Both the position numbers and the translations under genes were made by a program. Of a stretch of DNA of 64,000 nucleotides, positions 10,401 to 17,576 are shown piece by piece; positions within the stretch are counted from its first letter, which is position 1, and each line of letters starts with the position of its first letter. This stretch comes from Pseudoxanthomonas kalamensis DSM 18571. Its GTDB lineage: Bacteria; Pseudomonadota; Gammaproteobacteria; Xanthomonadales; Xanthomonadaceae. The DNA is taken from contig NZ_PDWQ01000002.1 of assembly GCF_010211745.1 (NCBI RefSeq), positions 248,001 to 312,000 on the forward strand, in the 5' to 3' direction. The notes below the pieces were generated by a model. That model saw nothing but the letters and a program-made list of their open reading frames with translations, had not been told where the DNA came from and searched no databases.

Positions 10401-13400
10401 ACCGTCGTTGTCGGCATCGCTCCACACGCGCCCACCGATCGAACTGTTGAGCGGAATCTCGCCGAACAGGTTGTCGATCGAACTGGCGCCAGGCGTGCTC
10501 AGGTCGATCGCGCTGATCGCGCTGGGCACGGTGGCGATCGGCGTGGCGGTCCCCGTCGATGTGCCGCCGACGGTGCCGGCGATGGTCTGGCCGTTGCTGG
10601 TGCCGGTCGGCTGCGTGGGTTCGGTCACCGTGTAGGTGCCCGGCCGCAAGCCTTCGAACGCATAGTCGCCACTGGCGTCGGTGGTGGTGCTCAACGACAC
10701 CGCCGCGCCGGTATCGTCGGTACCGGTCAGGGTGATGGTCACGCCATCGATGCCGGTTTCGGCCGCACCGGACTGCACGCCGTCGTTGTCGGCATCGAAG
10801 AACACGCGGCCGGACAGGGCCACGCCGAGCGTCTCGCCGAAGTCATTGTCGATCGACGCGCCGCCCGCGGGCAGTACGATGCCGGCCACCGCACTGGGCA
10901 CTGCATCCACGGGCGTGGCGACGCCACTGGTGCTGCCGCCGACAGTGCCGGCCACGGTGATGCCGTTGATCGTGGTCAGGCCGCCGACCACCGGCTGCGC
11001 GGCCTGTTCGCTGACGGTATAGGTGCCGCCCAGCAGATCGTCGAAGCGATAGTCGCCATTGGCGTCGGTGACCACCGCGGACACTGCATTGCCCAGCGCG
11101 TCCACCGTGCCCGCCGGCAACGACACACTGACGCCGGCAATGCCGCTCTCGCCCGCATCGCGCACGCCGTTGTTGTTGGCGTCCAGCCACACGCTGCCGG
11201 ACAGCGACGCGGCACGTTCGCCAAAGTCGTTGCCGCTGGAGCCGGTCGCCGGCAGATTGCTGACGGTGATGGTATTGCCCGGATTCACCTGGCCGTCCGC
11301 CAGATCGTCCGGCTGCGTCTCGACGATGCGGTAGCTCTGGCCGGTGATTGCGCCGCCGTAGCTGTAGCCGCCGTTCGCATCCGTGACCAAGGTGACCGGC
11401 GGCAGATCGTCCGCCGTGCCGAATACGCCGTCCGGCCCCGCACCTTCGATCACCACGGTGACGCCGGGAAGGCCGGGCTCGCCACCATCCTGGTTGCCAT
11501 TGTCGTCGCGGTCCAGGTAGACCGTGCCGTCGATAATGGCATTGGCAAGTTCGCCGAACAGATAGCCGGTCGCCGTCTGGCCCGCATCGATGATGATGCC
11601 GTCGATGACGTTCGACGTAGTCGCGTTGCCCGGCGTGGCGGCATTGCCCGGCGTGTGTCGGCCATCGATGTAGCCGACCGGCTGCGTTTCCGTGACCGTG
11701 TACGTGGTACCGCCCTGCGGCGGCAGCAAGTCGGGGAACAGGTACGCACCGCTGGCATCGGTCTGCACGCTGACGTTGACCGGATTGCCGAGCAGGTCGG
11801 TCCCGGTCAGGGTCAGGGTGACACCGGAGATCGGGTTCTCGCCGCCGTCGAAGTTGCCGTTGTCGTTGTTGGCTGGCGTGCTCGAGAAGTCCTCGAACAC
11901 CGCGCCCGCCAGCGAGCCCAGCGTCTCGCCGAAATCATGGCCCGAGGTCCCGGTGGATGGCAGCGCCGCGATGTCGATGACGTTGGCCGGGTTCTCGGTG
12001 CCGTCACCGTAGCCATCCGGCTGCGTCTCGGTGACGCGGTAGTCCTGGCCGACCACCAGGTCGGTGAACTGGTACGCGCCGTTGGCGTCGGTCTGCAACG
12101 TCACCGGCGCCGGGTCGTCGCCGTTGCCGAAGATGCCGTCGGCGCCGGCGCCGGTCAGAACGACGGTGACGCCCTGCAGGCCGCCATTCGGACTCGAATT
12201 GACCATACCCGTATCGCCGGCATCGAAATCGCCGTTGTCGTTGCGGTCGACGTAGACGTTGCCGCTGATGCCGGCCACGGCGGCTTCGCCGAAGTTGAAG
12301 TCGGTACCGTCGGTGCCCGCGCCCAGGTCGATCGTGCTGATGCGGTCGGTGGTGGTGGCGTCGCCGCCCACACCCGTGCCCGGCGTGCAGCCGCTGGTGC
12401 ATGCCGCGCCGCCGATCTGGCCGGGATTCACCGCAGCGGGCAGGTTCTGGTAGCTGCCGGTCGGCAACACTTCGCGCAACGTGTATACGAGCAGCGGGTC
12501 CAGGTCGGTGAATTCATAGGCGCCGGAAGCATTGGTCGTGGTGGTTGCCACGACGGCACCGGTGGCCGCATCCAGCAATTCGACTGTCGCACCGGCGATC
12601 GCGCCATCGCTGCCATTGCGGACGTTGTCGAAGTTGGCATCGACATATACGAAACCCGACAACGAGGGTCGACGCACTTCCGGGAAGTTGTAGCGAACAC
12701 CGGCATCGTCGACGCCGACCAGAATCGCGGCGATCACCGAGTCCGGCGAACCGACGCTGTAACCGCCGCCCAGCGAGGGCTCGTTCCCGCCCGCAGTGGG
12801 CAGCGCCGAGGGGCTGTTGATGTAGCCCGCGGGCTGCGTCTGTGTCAGCGTGTAGCCCGACGCGTCCGCCGGTGACAGATTGGCAAAGCTGTAGCTGCCG
12901 TCGGCCGCCGTCGTGGCGGTACGGCTGACCGCATTGCCGTAGGCATCGGTGCCGGTCAGGGTGATGGTCACGCCGCCGATGCCCGGCTCGGCCGCCGTAC
13001 CCTGGTGCGTGCCGCCATTGGCGCTGGCACGATCACGGTCTTCGAACACCACGCCCGCCAGCGAGGAACGCGTCACCGCCAGCGGCACGGTCGTCGTGTT
13101 GTTGCCGGGAACCGGGTCGACCTGCTCCGTGGCGACCGTCGCGGTATTGTTGGCACTGCCGCCGGACGGATACGTGTCCCAGCGTGCAGGCACGATGATG
13201 CGCACGCGTCCGGTCGCGGTCACGTCGCCCAGGTTGCAGGTCACGATGTTGCCGGCCTGGCTGCAGTTGCCGGTGCCCACGGGCACTTCGCCGCCGCCCG
13301 GGTCGGGGCCCACCTTGCGCCAGGTGATCGCGCCGGTGACCACCAGACCTGTCGGCAGCGTGTCGGTGATCACCGTGCCGGTGCCGTTGAGCGGGCTGTC

Positions 13401-16400
13401 ACCGCTGCGGTCGATCGACAGGCTGGCGCCGGGACCGTTGTTGACACCGTCGATCACGTAGAAGAACGGCTGCCGCAACGCCACGCTGGTCGCCTGCGGC
13501 GGCAGCGCCACTGCCGGGTCGGTGTCGGGCGACGCGACCACGGCCGTCTTCGTCACGCCCATGTCGGCGCGTGCACGGATGGTGGTCTCCTCGTCGGCAG
13601 TGTTGTTGGCAGGGTTCGGATCGGTTTCCGCCGAAGTCGCCGTGACCGTATTGCCTAGGGTGTCGCCGGAGGTACCCGGCGGGGTTTCGTACTGGAAACG
13701 CACGTACAAGGTGCTGGTCTGGCCACTGGCAACCACGCCGGGCTGATTGGGGGCAAAGCCCGCACCCGGCATCGCGCAGTCCAGCGTCATCGGGGCGCCC
13801 ACCGTCGGATTGGCTCCGGCGGTCACGCTGCACGCGCCGATCACGAACGGCCCAGCCGTCGTTTCCGACGCACCGATGTAGCGCACGGTACGGCCGGGCT
13901 GCGGTATGAGCGTGTCCGAAACCCGGACATTGGTAGCCAGCGACGGACCATTGTTGAGCACGGTCAGCTGGTAGGTGACCAGGTTCTGGCTGATGTCGTC
14001 AGCGTTGTAGCCCAGCGGATCCACGCCGCCGGCGAAGCCCACGTCCACCTTGTTGGTGATCAGGTCCGCGGTGCCGCTGTTGAACGGCAGCGTGGCACTG
14101 CGCTGGTCATCGCCAGTGGATGGGTCGAGGTTGTAATCGAAACTGCCGTTGGCATCGCTGCCGGTCGCCGGATCGGGCACACCGTCGCCGTTGCGGTCGA
14201 AATAGAAATCGGCCACGTTGGTGAAGATGCGACCGGTGTTATCGACGTTGACATTGGGGCGGACCACCACCGTCATGGCTTCGGTCTGACCATTGCCAAG
14301 CGACAGCGGGGCGCAGGTCAGCGTCACCGTGGCGGGGGCGGCGGTCGGATTGGCGTACGAAGTGCCGCCGCCAGCCGGTGCGGTGGTGATCCCCGGCCCC
14401 GGGGTCGCGGTACAGGCAGTGACGCCGCCTCCGGTCCGGACCGCCGACACCAGCACGAAGCCAGCGTCGTTTGCCGGCAACGTGAAGACATCGCGGAACA
14501 CCACGCCCGGCGCAACGGATGGGCCCTGGTTGGCGTACGACATCACGTAGGTGGTATTGACGCCCGCCTGGCCGGTGGCGCCGGAGGTGATGTTCTTCGC
14601 CGTGGTCTGCACATTGGCCACACGGTCGACCTGCAGCCAATCCGAAGCACTGTTGTTGGCCGTGTTGATCTCGCCAACCGAGCCTGCAACGGACGCATCG
14701 ACGCCGACACCGGCGGTGTTGCAGAACGCGTTGCTGACCGTCGCGCCACCGCAGGTGGTCGTGCCGGTGCCGGCACTGTCGAACAGCGCCCGTTGCACGG
14801 TCAGCACGATCGTCGCGCTGGCGCCGCTGGCCAGGGCAGTGGTGCCGGAACGACAGACCACCGATCCGCCGGTAGTGCATGTCCAACCGGCCGGAACCGT
14901 GCTGGCGGTCACCGTCGTGCGGCCAGCAACGAAACCGGGGATGGCGTCGTTGACCACCACGCCGGTCGTGCTGTCGGGGCCGTCGTTGGTCACCGTCAGC
15001 GTGTAGGTCACCGTGGTCTGGCTGGCCGTCAGCACGTTGTCGGCGGTGCCGGGGCCGTTGGTCTGCTTGGCGATGCGCAGGTCGGCACGCTCGTTGGTGG
15101 TACGGGTGCCCGCTCCGTTGCAGTCGTTGCCGGCTTCCGGGTCGGTGTCGATGCCGTTGCCGGTAAGAGGTTCGAGCGAGCCGTTGGAGCCGCCCGTGCA
15201 CGCCGTATTGGTGAGCGAACCGGGCGCGCGCGCGCGGCTGACGATTTGCAGTTGCGGAGCATCGGCGCCCACGGCCAGCGGCAGCGAACCGGGGTTGAGA
15301 TCGCAGGTGACGCGCTGACGTGCCGGCGGCACCGCATAGGGGTTGTCGACGCTGCAAGTCCACGGTCCGGAGGCGGAAACGAATTCCTCGCCTGCAGCCA
15401 GTTCGTCCACCACCTGCACCTGGTCGGTCGCCGCACGCGGGCCCAAGTTGCTGACGGCGATGTTCGAGGTCATCCGGCTGTCGGCATCGCTGCCGATACC
15501 GTCCCACACGGCGACCAGCGCGGGCGTCTTGTTCTTGCTCAGCGCCAGGTCGGCGCCGTCGGCCAGCACCGTGAAAGTCACGCTGCCGCTGTTGTTGTCG
15601 ACGCCGCTGCCGGGGCTGTTCGGGTCCGGCGTGTTCGAGGCGATGGTCGCGGTGTTGGTGACATCGCCGCTGCTGTTCGCCCCGGTCGACGGCACCGTCG
15701 CCGTGATCGTGATCGTTTCCACGGCGCCGACCGGCATGTCCGCGCCACGGGTACAGGTGCGCGTGCTGTTGGCGCCGTCATTCGCGCAGGCCCACGCGCC
15801 GGGCTGGGTGCCACCGGTGATGACGAAACCCGCGGGCAGCGCATCGATGATGCTCGCGTTCTGCGCCACGCTGGGGCCCAGGTTGCGGGCCGTCAGGGTG
15901 AAGGTAACCTCCTGGCCGGCAATGGCCGGGGCAGGCGCGGCCGATTTGGCCAGCGCCAGGTCGGCGCCCGGCGTGATCGCCGTGCTGACATCGGCATCGT
16001 TGTTGCTCGGGTCGGGATCCGGCGTGCCGATGCCCTCCACCACCGCCGCGTTGGTGATGTTGCCGCTGCCGGCCGTGACGAGCGCACGGAACGTGAAGGA
16101 GGCGCTGGCGCCCACCGCCAGCGTACCGGCGTGGGTGGCCGTCATCGTGCCGGCGCTGAAGGTCCAGCCGGCACCACTGAAGCTGTTGGGCACATAGGTC
16201 GTGGCCGCGGGCAGCGTATCGACGACACGGAAATTGGTGGACGGGCTGGGGCCATCGTTGGTGACCATCAGCGTGTAGGTCACTTCGCCGCCACCCACCA
16301 CGGGGTTGGGCGTCGCCGTCTTCTGCAGGCGCAGATCGCCCGCCTCGATCAGCGTGGTGGTCTGGTTGCGGATGTTGTTGGCGGTATTGGTGTCGCCGGC

Positions 16401-16952
16401 GAAGAACGGATCGGACACATCGAGGCTGTCGATCGGCGTACTGGCTGGCGGCAGACTGGTGCCGAAGCCGATTGCGCCGTGCACGACCACCGAACCCGGT
16501 GCCTGCCCGCCGGTATCCACGCCGATCTGGAAGCTGACCGGCGAGCCGCCGGCCAGCGTGCCCTGCAGCGCGCCGTGATTGCAGACAATGCGGGTAGAAA
16601 CGACCGGATCGGCTGCGCAGAATGCGGGAAGGCTGCCGGCCGTGGTGCCGGGCGGCAGGTCGAAGATACTGACGGTATCGCTGGCAACATCGCCCGCGCC
16701 GTTTTCCAGGGTGATGCTGTAGACCACCTCGCTGCCCGCAGGCGCCGGGTCGTAACCGCTATCGGAAAAGTCGGTGATCTGCAGGTCGGCCGACCACGCC
16801 AGGGGTGACACCACGCACAAGGCCACGGCTGCCAGGCGCCGCCAGGCGGCCAGGGTCTCGTGTCTGCGGGGTGGCCGCACGTCCGGCGAATTCTTCGCCG
16901 ACCGCAATACTGCGTACACGGCACTACGCACCGCAATCACTGGCTTGCTCAC
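7416..16952 (-). CDS. Giant exported DUF11/SdrD-like repeat surface protein
   Basis: Predicted secreted or surface protein of about 3178 aa. The GTG at 16952 is chosen because AGGGGG lies 7 bp before it; an ATG at 16985 has no such site. The signal sequence is unusually long, with the hydrophobic core LAAVALCVVSPLAWSADL ending near residue 56. Residues of about 60-1290 are DUF11-type modules (ADLALAKSAAPAPAIAGQEVTFTLT and similar). About nine Cna_B/SdrD-like modules follow between residues 1290 and 2400, each opening like GRVWSDADNDGVVDPSEEG with Asp/Asn-rich, probably calcium-binding, turns. Another DUF11 module (about 2410), a SdrD-like module (about 2570), a third DUF11 block (about 2850) and a Cys-containing SdrD-like module (about 3007) complete it. 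The tail is Pro/Arg/Gln-rich. There is no sortase motif, no autotransporter barrel and no RTX repeats. The barrel and OmpA genes follow directly. An adhesin or matrix role is inference. Confidence 0.88.
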   Translation of the reverse strand: MSKPVIAVRSAVYAVLRSAKNSPDVRPPRRHETLAAWRRLAAVALCVVSPLAWSADLQITDFSDSGYDPAPAGSEVVYSITLENGAGDVASDTVSIFDLPPGTTAGSLPAFCAADPVVSTRIVCNHGALQGTLAGGSPVSFQIGVDTGGQAPGSVVVHGAIGFGTSLPPASTPIDSLDVSDPFFAGDTNTANNIRNQTTTLIEAGDLRLQKTATPNPVVGGGEVTYTLMVTNDGPSPSTNFRVVDTLPAATTYVPNSFSGAGWTFSAGTMTATHAGTLAVGASASFTFRALVTAGSGNITNAAVVEGIGTPDPDPSNNDADVSTAITPGADLALAKSAAPAPAIAGQEVTFTLTARNLGPSVAQNASIIDALPAGFVITGGTQPGAWACANDGANSTRTCTRGADMPVGAVETITITATVPSTGANSSGDVTNTATIASNTPDPNSPGSGVDNNSGSVTFTVLADGADLALSKNKTPALVAVWDGIGSDADSRMTSNIAVSNLGPRAATDQVQVVDELAAGEEFVSASGPWTCSVDNPYAVPPARQRVTCDLNPGSLPLAVGADAPQLQIVSRARAPGSLTNTACTGGSNGSLEPLTGNGIDTDPEAGNDCNGAGTRTTNERADLRIAKQTNGPGTADNVLTASQTTVTYTLTVTNDGPDSTTGVVVNDAIPGFVAGRTTVTASTVPAGWTCTTGGSVVCRSGTTALASGASATIVLTVQRALFDSAGTGTTTCGGATVSNAFCNTAGVGVDASVAGSVGEINTANNSASDWLQVDRVANVQTTAKNITSGATGQAGVNTTYVMSYANQGPSVAPGVVFRDVFTLPANDAGFVLVSAVRTGGGVTACTATPGPGITTAPAGGGTSYANPTAAPATVTLTCAPLSLGNGQTEAMTVVVRPNVNVDNTGRIFTNVADFYFDRNGDGVPDPATGSDANGSFDYNLDPSTGDDQRSATLPFNSGTADLITNKVDVGFAGGVDPLGYNADDISQNLVTYQLTVLNNGPSLATNVRVSDTLIPQPGRTVRYIGASETTAGPFVIGACSVTAGANPTVGAPMTLDCAMPGAGFAPNQPGVVASGQTSTLYVRFQYETPPGTSGDTLGNTVTATSAETDPNPANNTADEETTIRARADMGVTKTAVVASPDTDPAVALPPQATSVALRQPFFYVIDGVNNGPGASLSIDRSGDSPLNGTGTVITDTLPTGLVVTGAITWRKVGPDPGGGEVPVGTGNCSQAGNIVTCNLGDVTATGRVRIIVPARWDTYPSGGSANNTATVATEQVDPVPGNNTTTVPLAVTRSSLAGVVFEDRDRASANGGTHQGTAAEPGIGGVTITLTGTDAYGNAVSRTATTAADGSYSFANLSPADASGYTLTQTQPAGYINSPSALPTAGGNEPSLGGGYSVGSPDSVIAAILVGVDDAGVRYNFPEVRRPSLSGFVYVDANFDNVRNGSDGAIAGATVELLDAATGAVVATTTTNASGAYEFTDLDPLLVYTLREVLPTGSYQNLPAAVNPGQIGGAACTSGCTPGTGVGGDATTTDRISTIDLGAGTDGTDFNFGEAAVAGISGNVYVDRNDNGDFDAGDTGMVNSSPNGGLQGVTVVLTGAGADGIFGNGDDPAPVTLQTDANGAYQFTDLVVGQDYRVTETQPDGYGDGTENPANVIDIAALPSTGTSGHDFGETLGSLAGAVFEDFSSTPANNDNGNFDGGENPISGVTLTLTGTDLLGNPVNVSVQTDASGAYLFPDLLPPQGGTTYTVTETQPVGYIDGRHTPGNAATPGNATTSNVIDGIIIDAGQTATGYLFGELANAIIDGTVYLDRDDNGNQDGGEPGLPGVTVVIEGAGPDGVFGTADDLPPVTLVTDANGGYSYGGAITGQSYRIVETQPDDLADGQVNPGNTITVSNLPATGSSGNDFGERAASLSGSVWLDANNNGVRDAGESGIAGVSVSLPAGTVDALGNAVSAVVTDANGDYRFDDLLGGTYTVSEQAAQPVVGGLTTINGITVAGTVGGSTSGVATPVDAVPSAVAGIVLPAGGASIDNDFGETLGVALSGRVFFDADNDGVQSGAAETGIDGVTITLTGTDDTGAAVSLSTTTDASGDYAFEGLRPGTYTVTEPTQPTGTSNGQTIAGTVGGTSTGTATPIATVPSAISAIDLSTPGASSIDNLFGEIPLNSSIGGRVWSDADNDGVVDPSEEGIGNVTVRLTGTDLAGNTITREVTTQPDGSYAFTELPPGTYTITEPEQPAGTLNGTTVAGTGGGDVTPPTTTPSVISNVTLGVGEAVTGNDFGEVPAGTIGGRVYNDGNNNGVVDTGEGGFAGVQVVLTGTDDLGQPVDVTVTTDVEGRYRFDDLRPGTYTVTEPTQPPETLNGITSAGTIDGTTTGTATPVDTTPSAISGIVLPPGGESIDNNFGEIGDSPDLVVSKTATPAIFTVNNTASYTLRVRNIGQQPSAGEYVVEDRLPAGLTLAATPVGTGWTCTGAVGDTGFRCVSSTAIAAGATSADSIVAAVHVAAAAATATPVSNAVIVEGGGENEFRTPTPEERADFEGNPGDLPVCDPAITQNACQLPTPVQLSASVSGTVWFDQGSDFGRIDGGDRRLSGWVVEVVDASGQVVGTATTGVDGSYSIADQVPGIPLDIRFRDPATGVVWGLPVSGETVAGPPVPCDADNATANGTASSCRSNEGGSTHLAVVLAPGANLPQQSLPLNPGGVVYDATTRTPVPGSRVTLTPIGTCAGYAPEQHVLNASLGGYTVQGSSVSMTVGADGFYQFLLGPDAPASCSFQLAVTPPAGYAFESGMIPAETSSLTPPSTPGESYPVQTNATAPTGPVGTSTTYYLELTLGSGVAAPVHNHIPLDPQVAPGLVITKTGDRKTVEVGDSLVYTITIRQTAGAAMGTVNVIDRLPHGFTFIEGTARVDSAGIADPLGKPGPTLVFDVGELAVGQQKVLTYRARAGVGSQQGDGINRARAYGCSIDGGCVDPSTLAPYPNGGVVPSNPAEYRVIVSGGVFADEGCVLGKIFVDCNVNHLQDEEELGIPGVRMYFEDGTWMVSDSEGKYSYCGLPPKSHTLKVDPSTLPVGSRLTTSSNRNLGDADSLFIDLKNGELHRADFIEGSCSNPVVEQVKARRTQGEVRAPETERGQQPLRFESKPARAPQQGTDSSDQRPIIDPRPTGTNDARNGEVQP

Positions 16953-17345
16953 TACATCCCCCTGACAAATGCACAACCACCCCACACGAAAGCCGCTCTT
17001 CGATGCACTCTCGGCGCTAGACTTTCGGGACGTACCTTTCCGTAGTTTCTGTTGTGAAACCCCTATTACGAAAAAAGTATGTGAGATGAGTCACATGGCG
17101 TCAAGATCATGACTCGCGTATAGGGAAGCTGATATGCAATGGCACGCACATCGTAAATGTGAGATCAGGCGCTTGCATGTGATGAAAATGCAAAGCGATA
17201 TCTGCCAACCTGGCCCATGCATCCGGCGATGTACCAAGGTCATGGCACGTACCGCTGCGGCCTGAACCCGATGGTTGTTTTTTGCCGCACTGCCAACGGC
17301 TAATAGCTGCCGTATCGCCGCTGCCAATCCATCACCGAGAGGCTT
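16953..17345. other. Regulatory leader region of the giant surface operon
   Basis: No convincing coding sequence; short frames here lack homology-like composition. It is visibly AT-richer than the flanks. Besides the perfect CRP/Clp-type site at 17080-17095, a second TGTGAGAT half-site lies at 17158-17165. An inverted repeat TTGCAT...ATGCAA spans 17173-17193. I could not pick a convincing -35/-10 pair. Confidence 0.6.
17080..17095. promoter_or_regulatory. Perfect CRP/Clp-type operator
   Basis: TGTGAGATGAGTCACA matches the CRP-family consensus TGTGA-N6-TCACA exactly in both arms. It lies 128 bp upstream of the GTG start of the giant repeat protein and faces no other nearby start. In Xanthomonadaceae this consensus is bound by Clp, a CRP homologue that c-di-GMP inhibits. 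Regulation of the surface operon by Clp is therefore likely, though unproven here. Confidence 0.75.
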
Positions 17346-17531
17346 TCACATCGCCTCGTCCCGTAGCGGGCATCGCACGATCCGGATGCGCGTCACGTTT
17401 GTCTGGGCTACCCCGCGCAGCGTGTCGATTGCGAACAAAAGCAAGGCGACGACCCGGATAATCAAGGTGATAGCCGGAAACGGCGGACACTGATCAGGAT
17501 TTCTCCGGCAGAGTGGGCAGTCCAAGTTCAT
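17346..17531 (-). CDS. Possible 61-aa small membrane protein
   Basis: Short frame in the same direction as the upstream glycosyltransferase, 45 bp after its stop. In its favour, AGGAAAG sits 7-8 bp before the ATG, and the sequence has an N-terminal Cys/Pro cluster (MNLDCPLCRRNPDQCPPFP) followed by one hydrophobic span (ITLIIRVVALLLFAIDTL). Against it, the family is unknown to me and the C-terminal part is Arg-rich as expected of a GC-rich shadow. If real, it would be a single-pass inner-membrane microprotein with a CxxC pair. Function unknown. Confidence 0.33.
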   Translation of the reverse strand: MNLDCPLCRRNPDQCPPFPAITLIIRVVALLLFAIDTLRGVAQTNVTRIRIVRCPLRDEAM

Positions 17532-17576
17532 GATTGAACTTTCCTCACATCACGGTGCCGCCGGACAAGGTAGGAG

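Noticed and set aside
8742-12875. 1377-codon plus-strand frame inside the giant protein gene
   Set aside because: Antisense shadow in GC-rich repeats; composition dominated by Arg, Gly and Asp without start signals.
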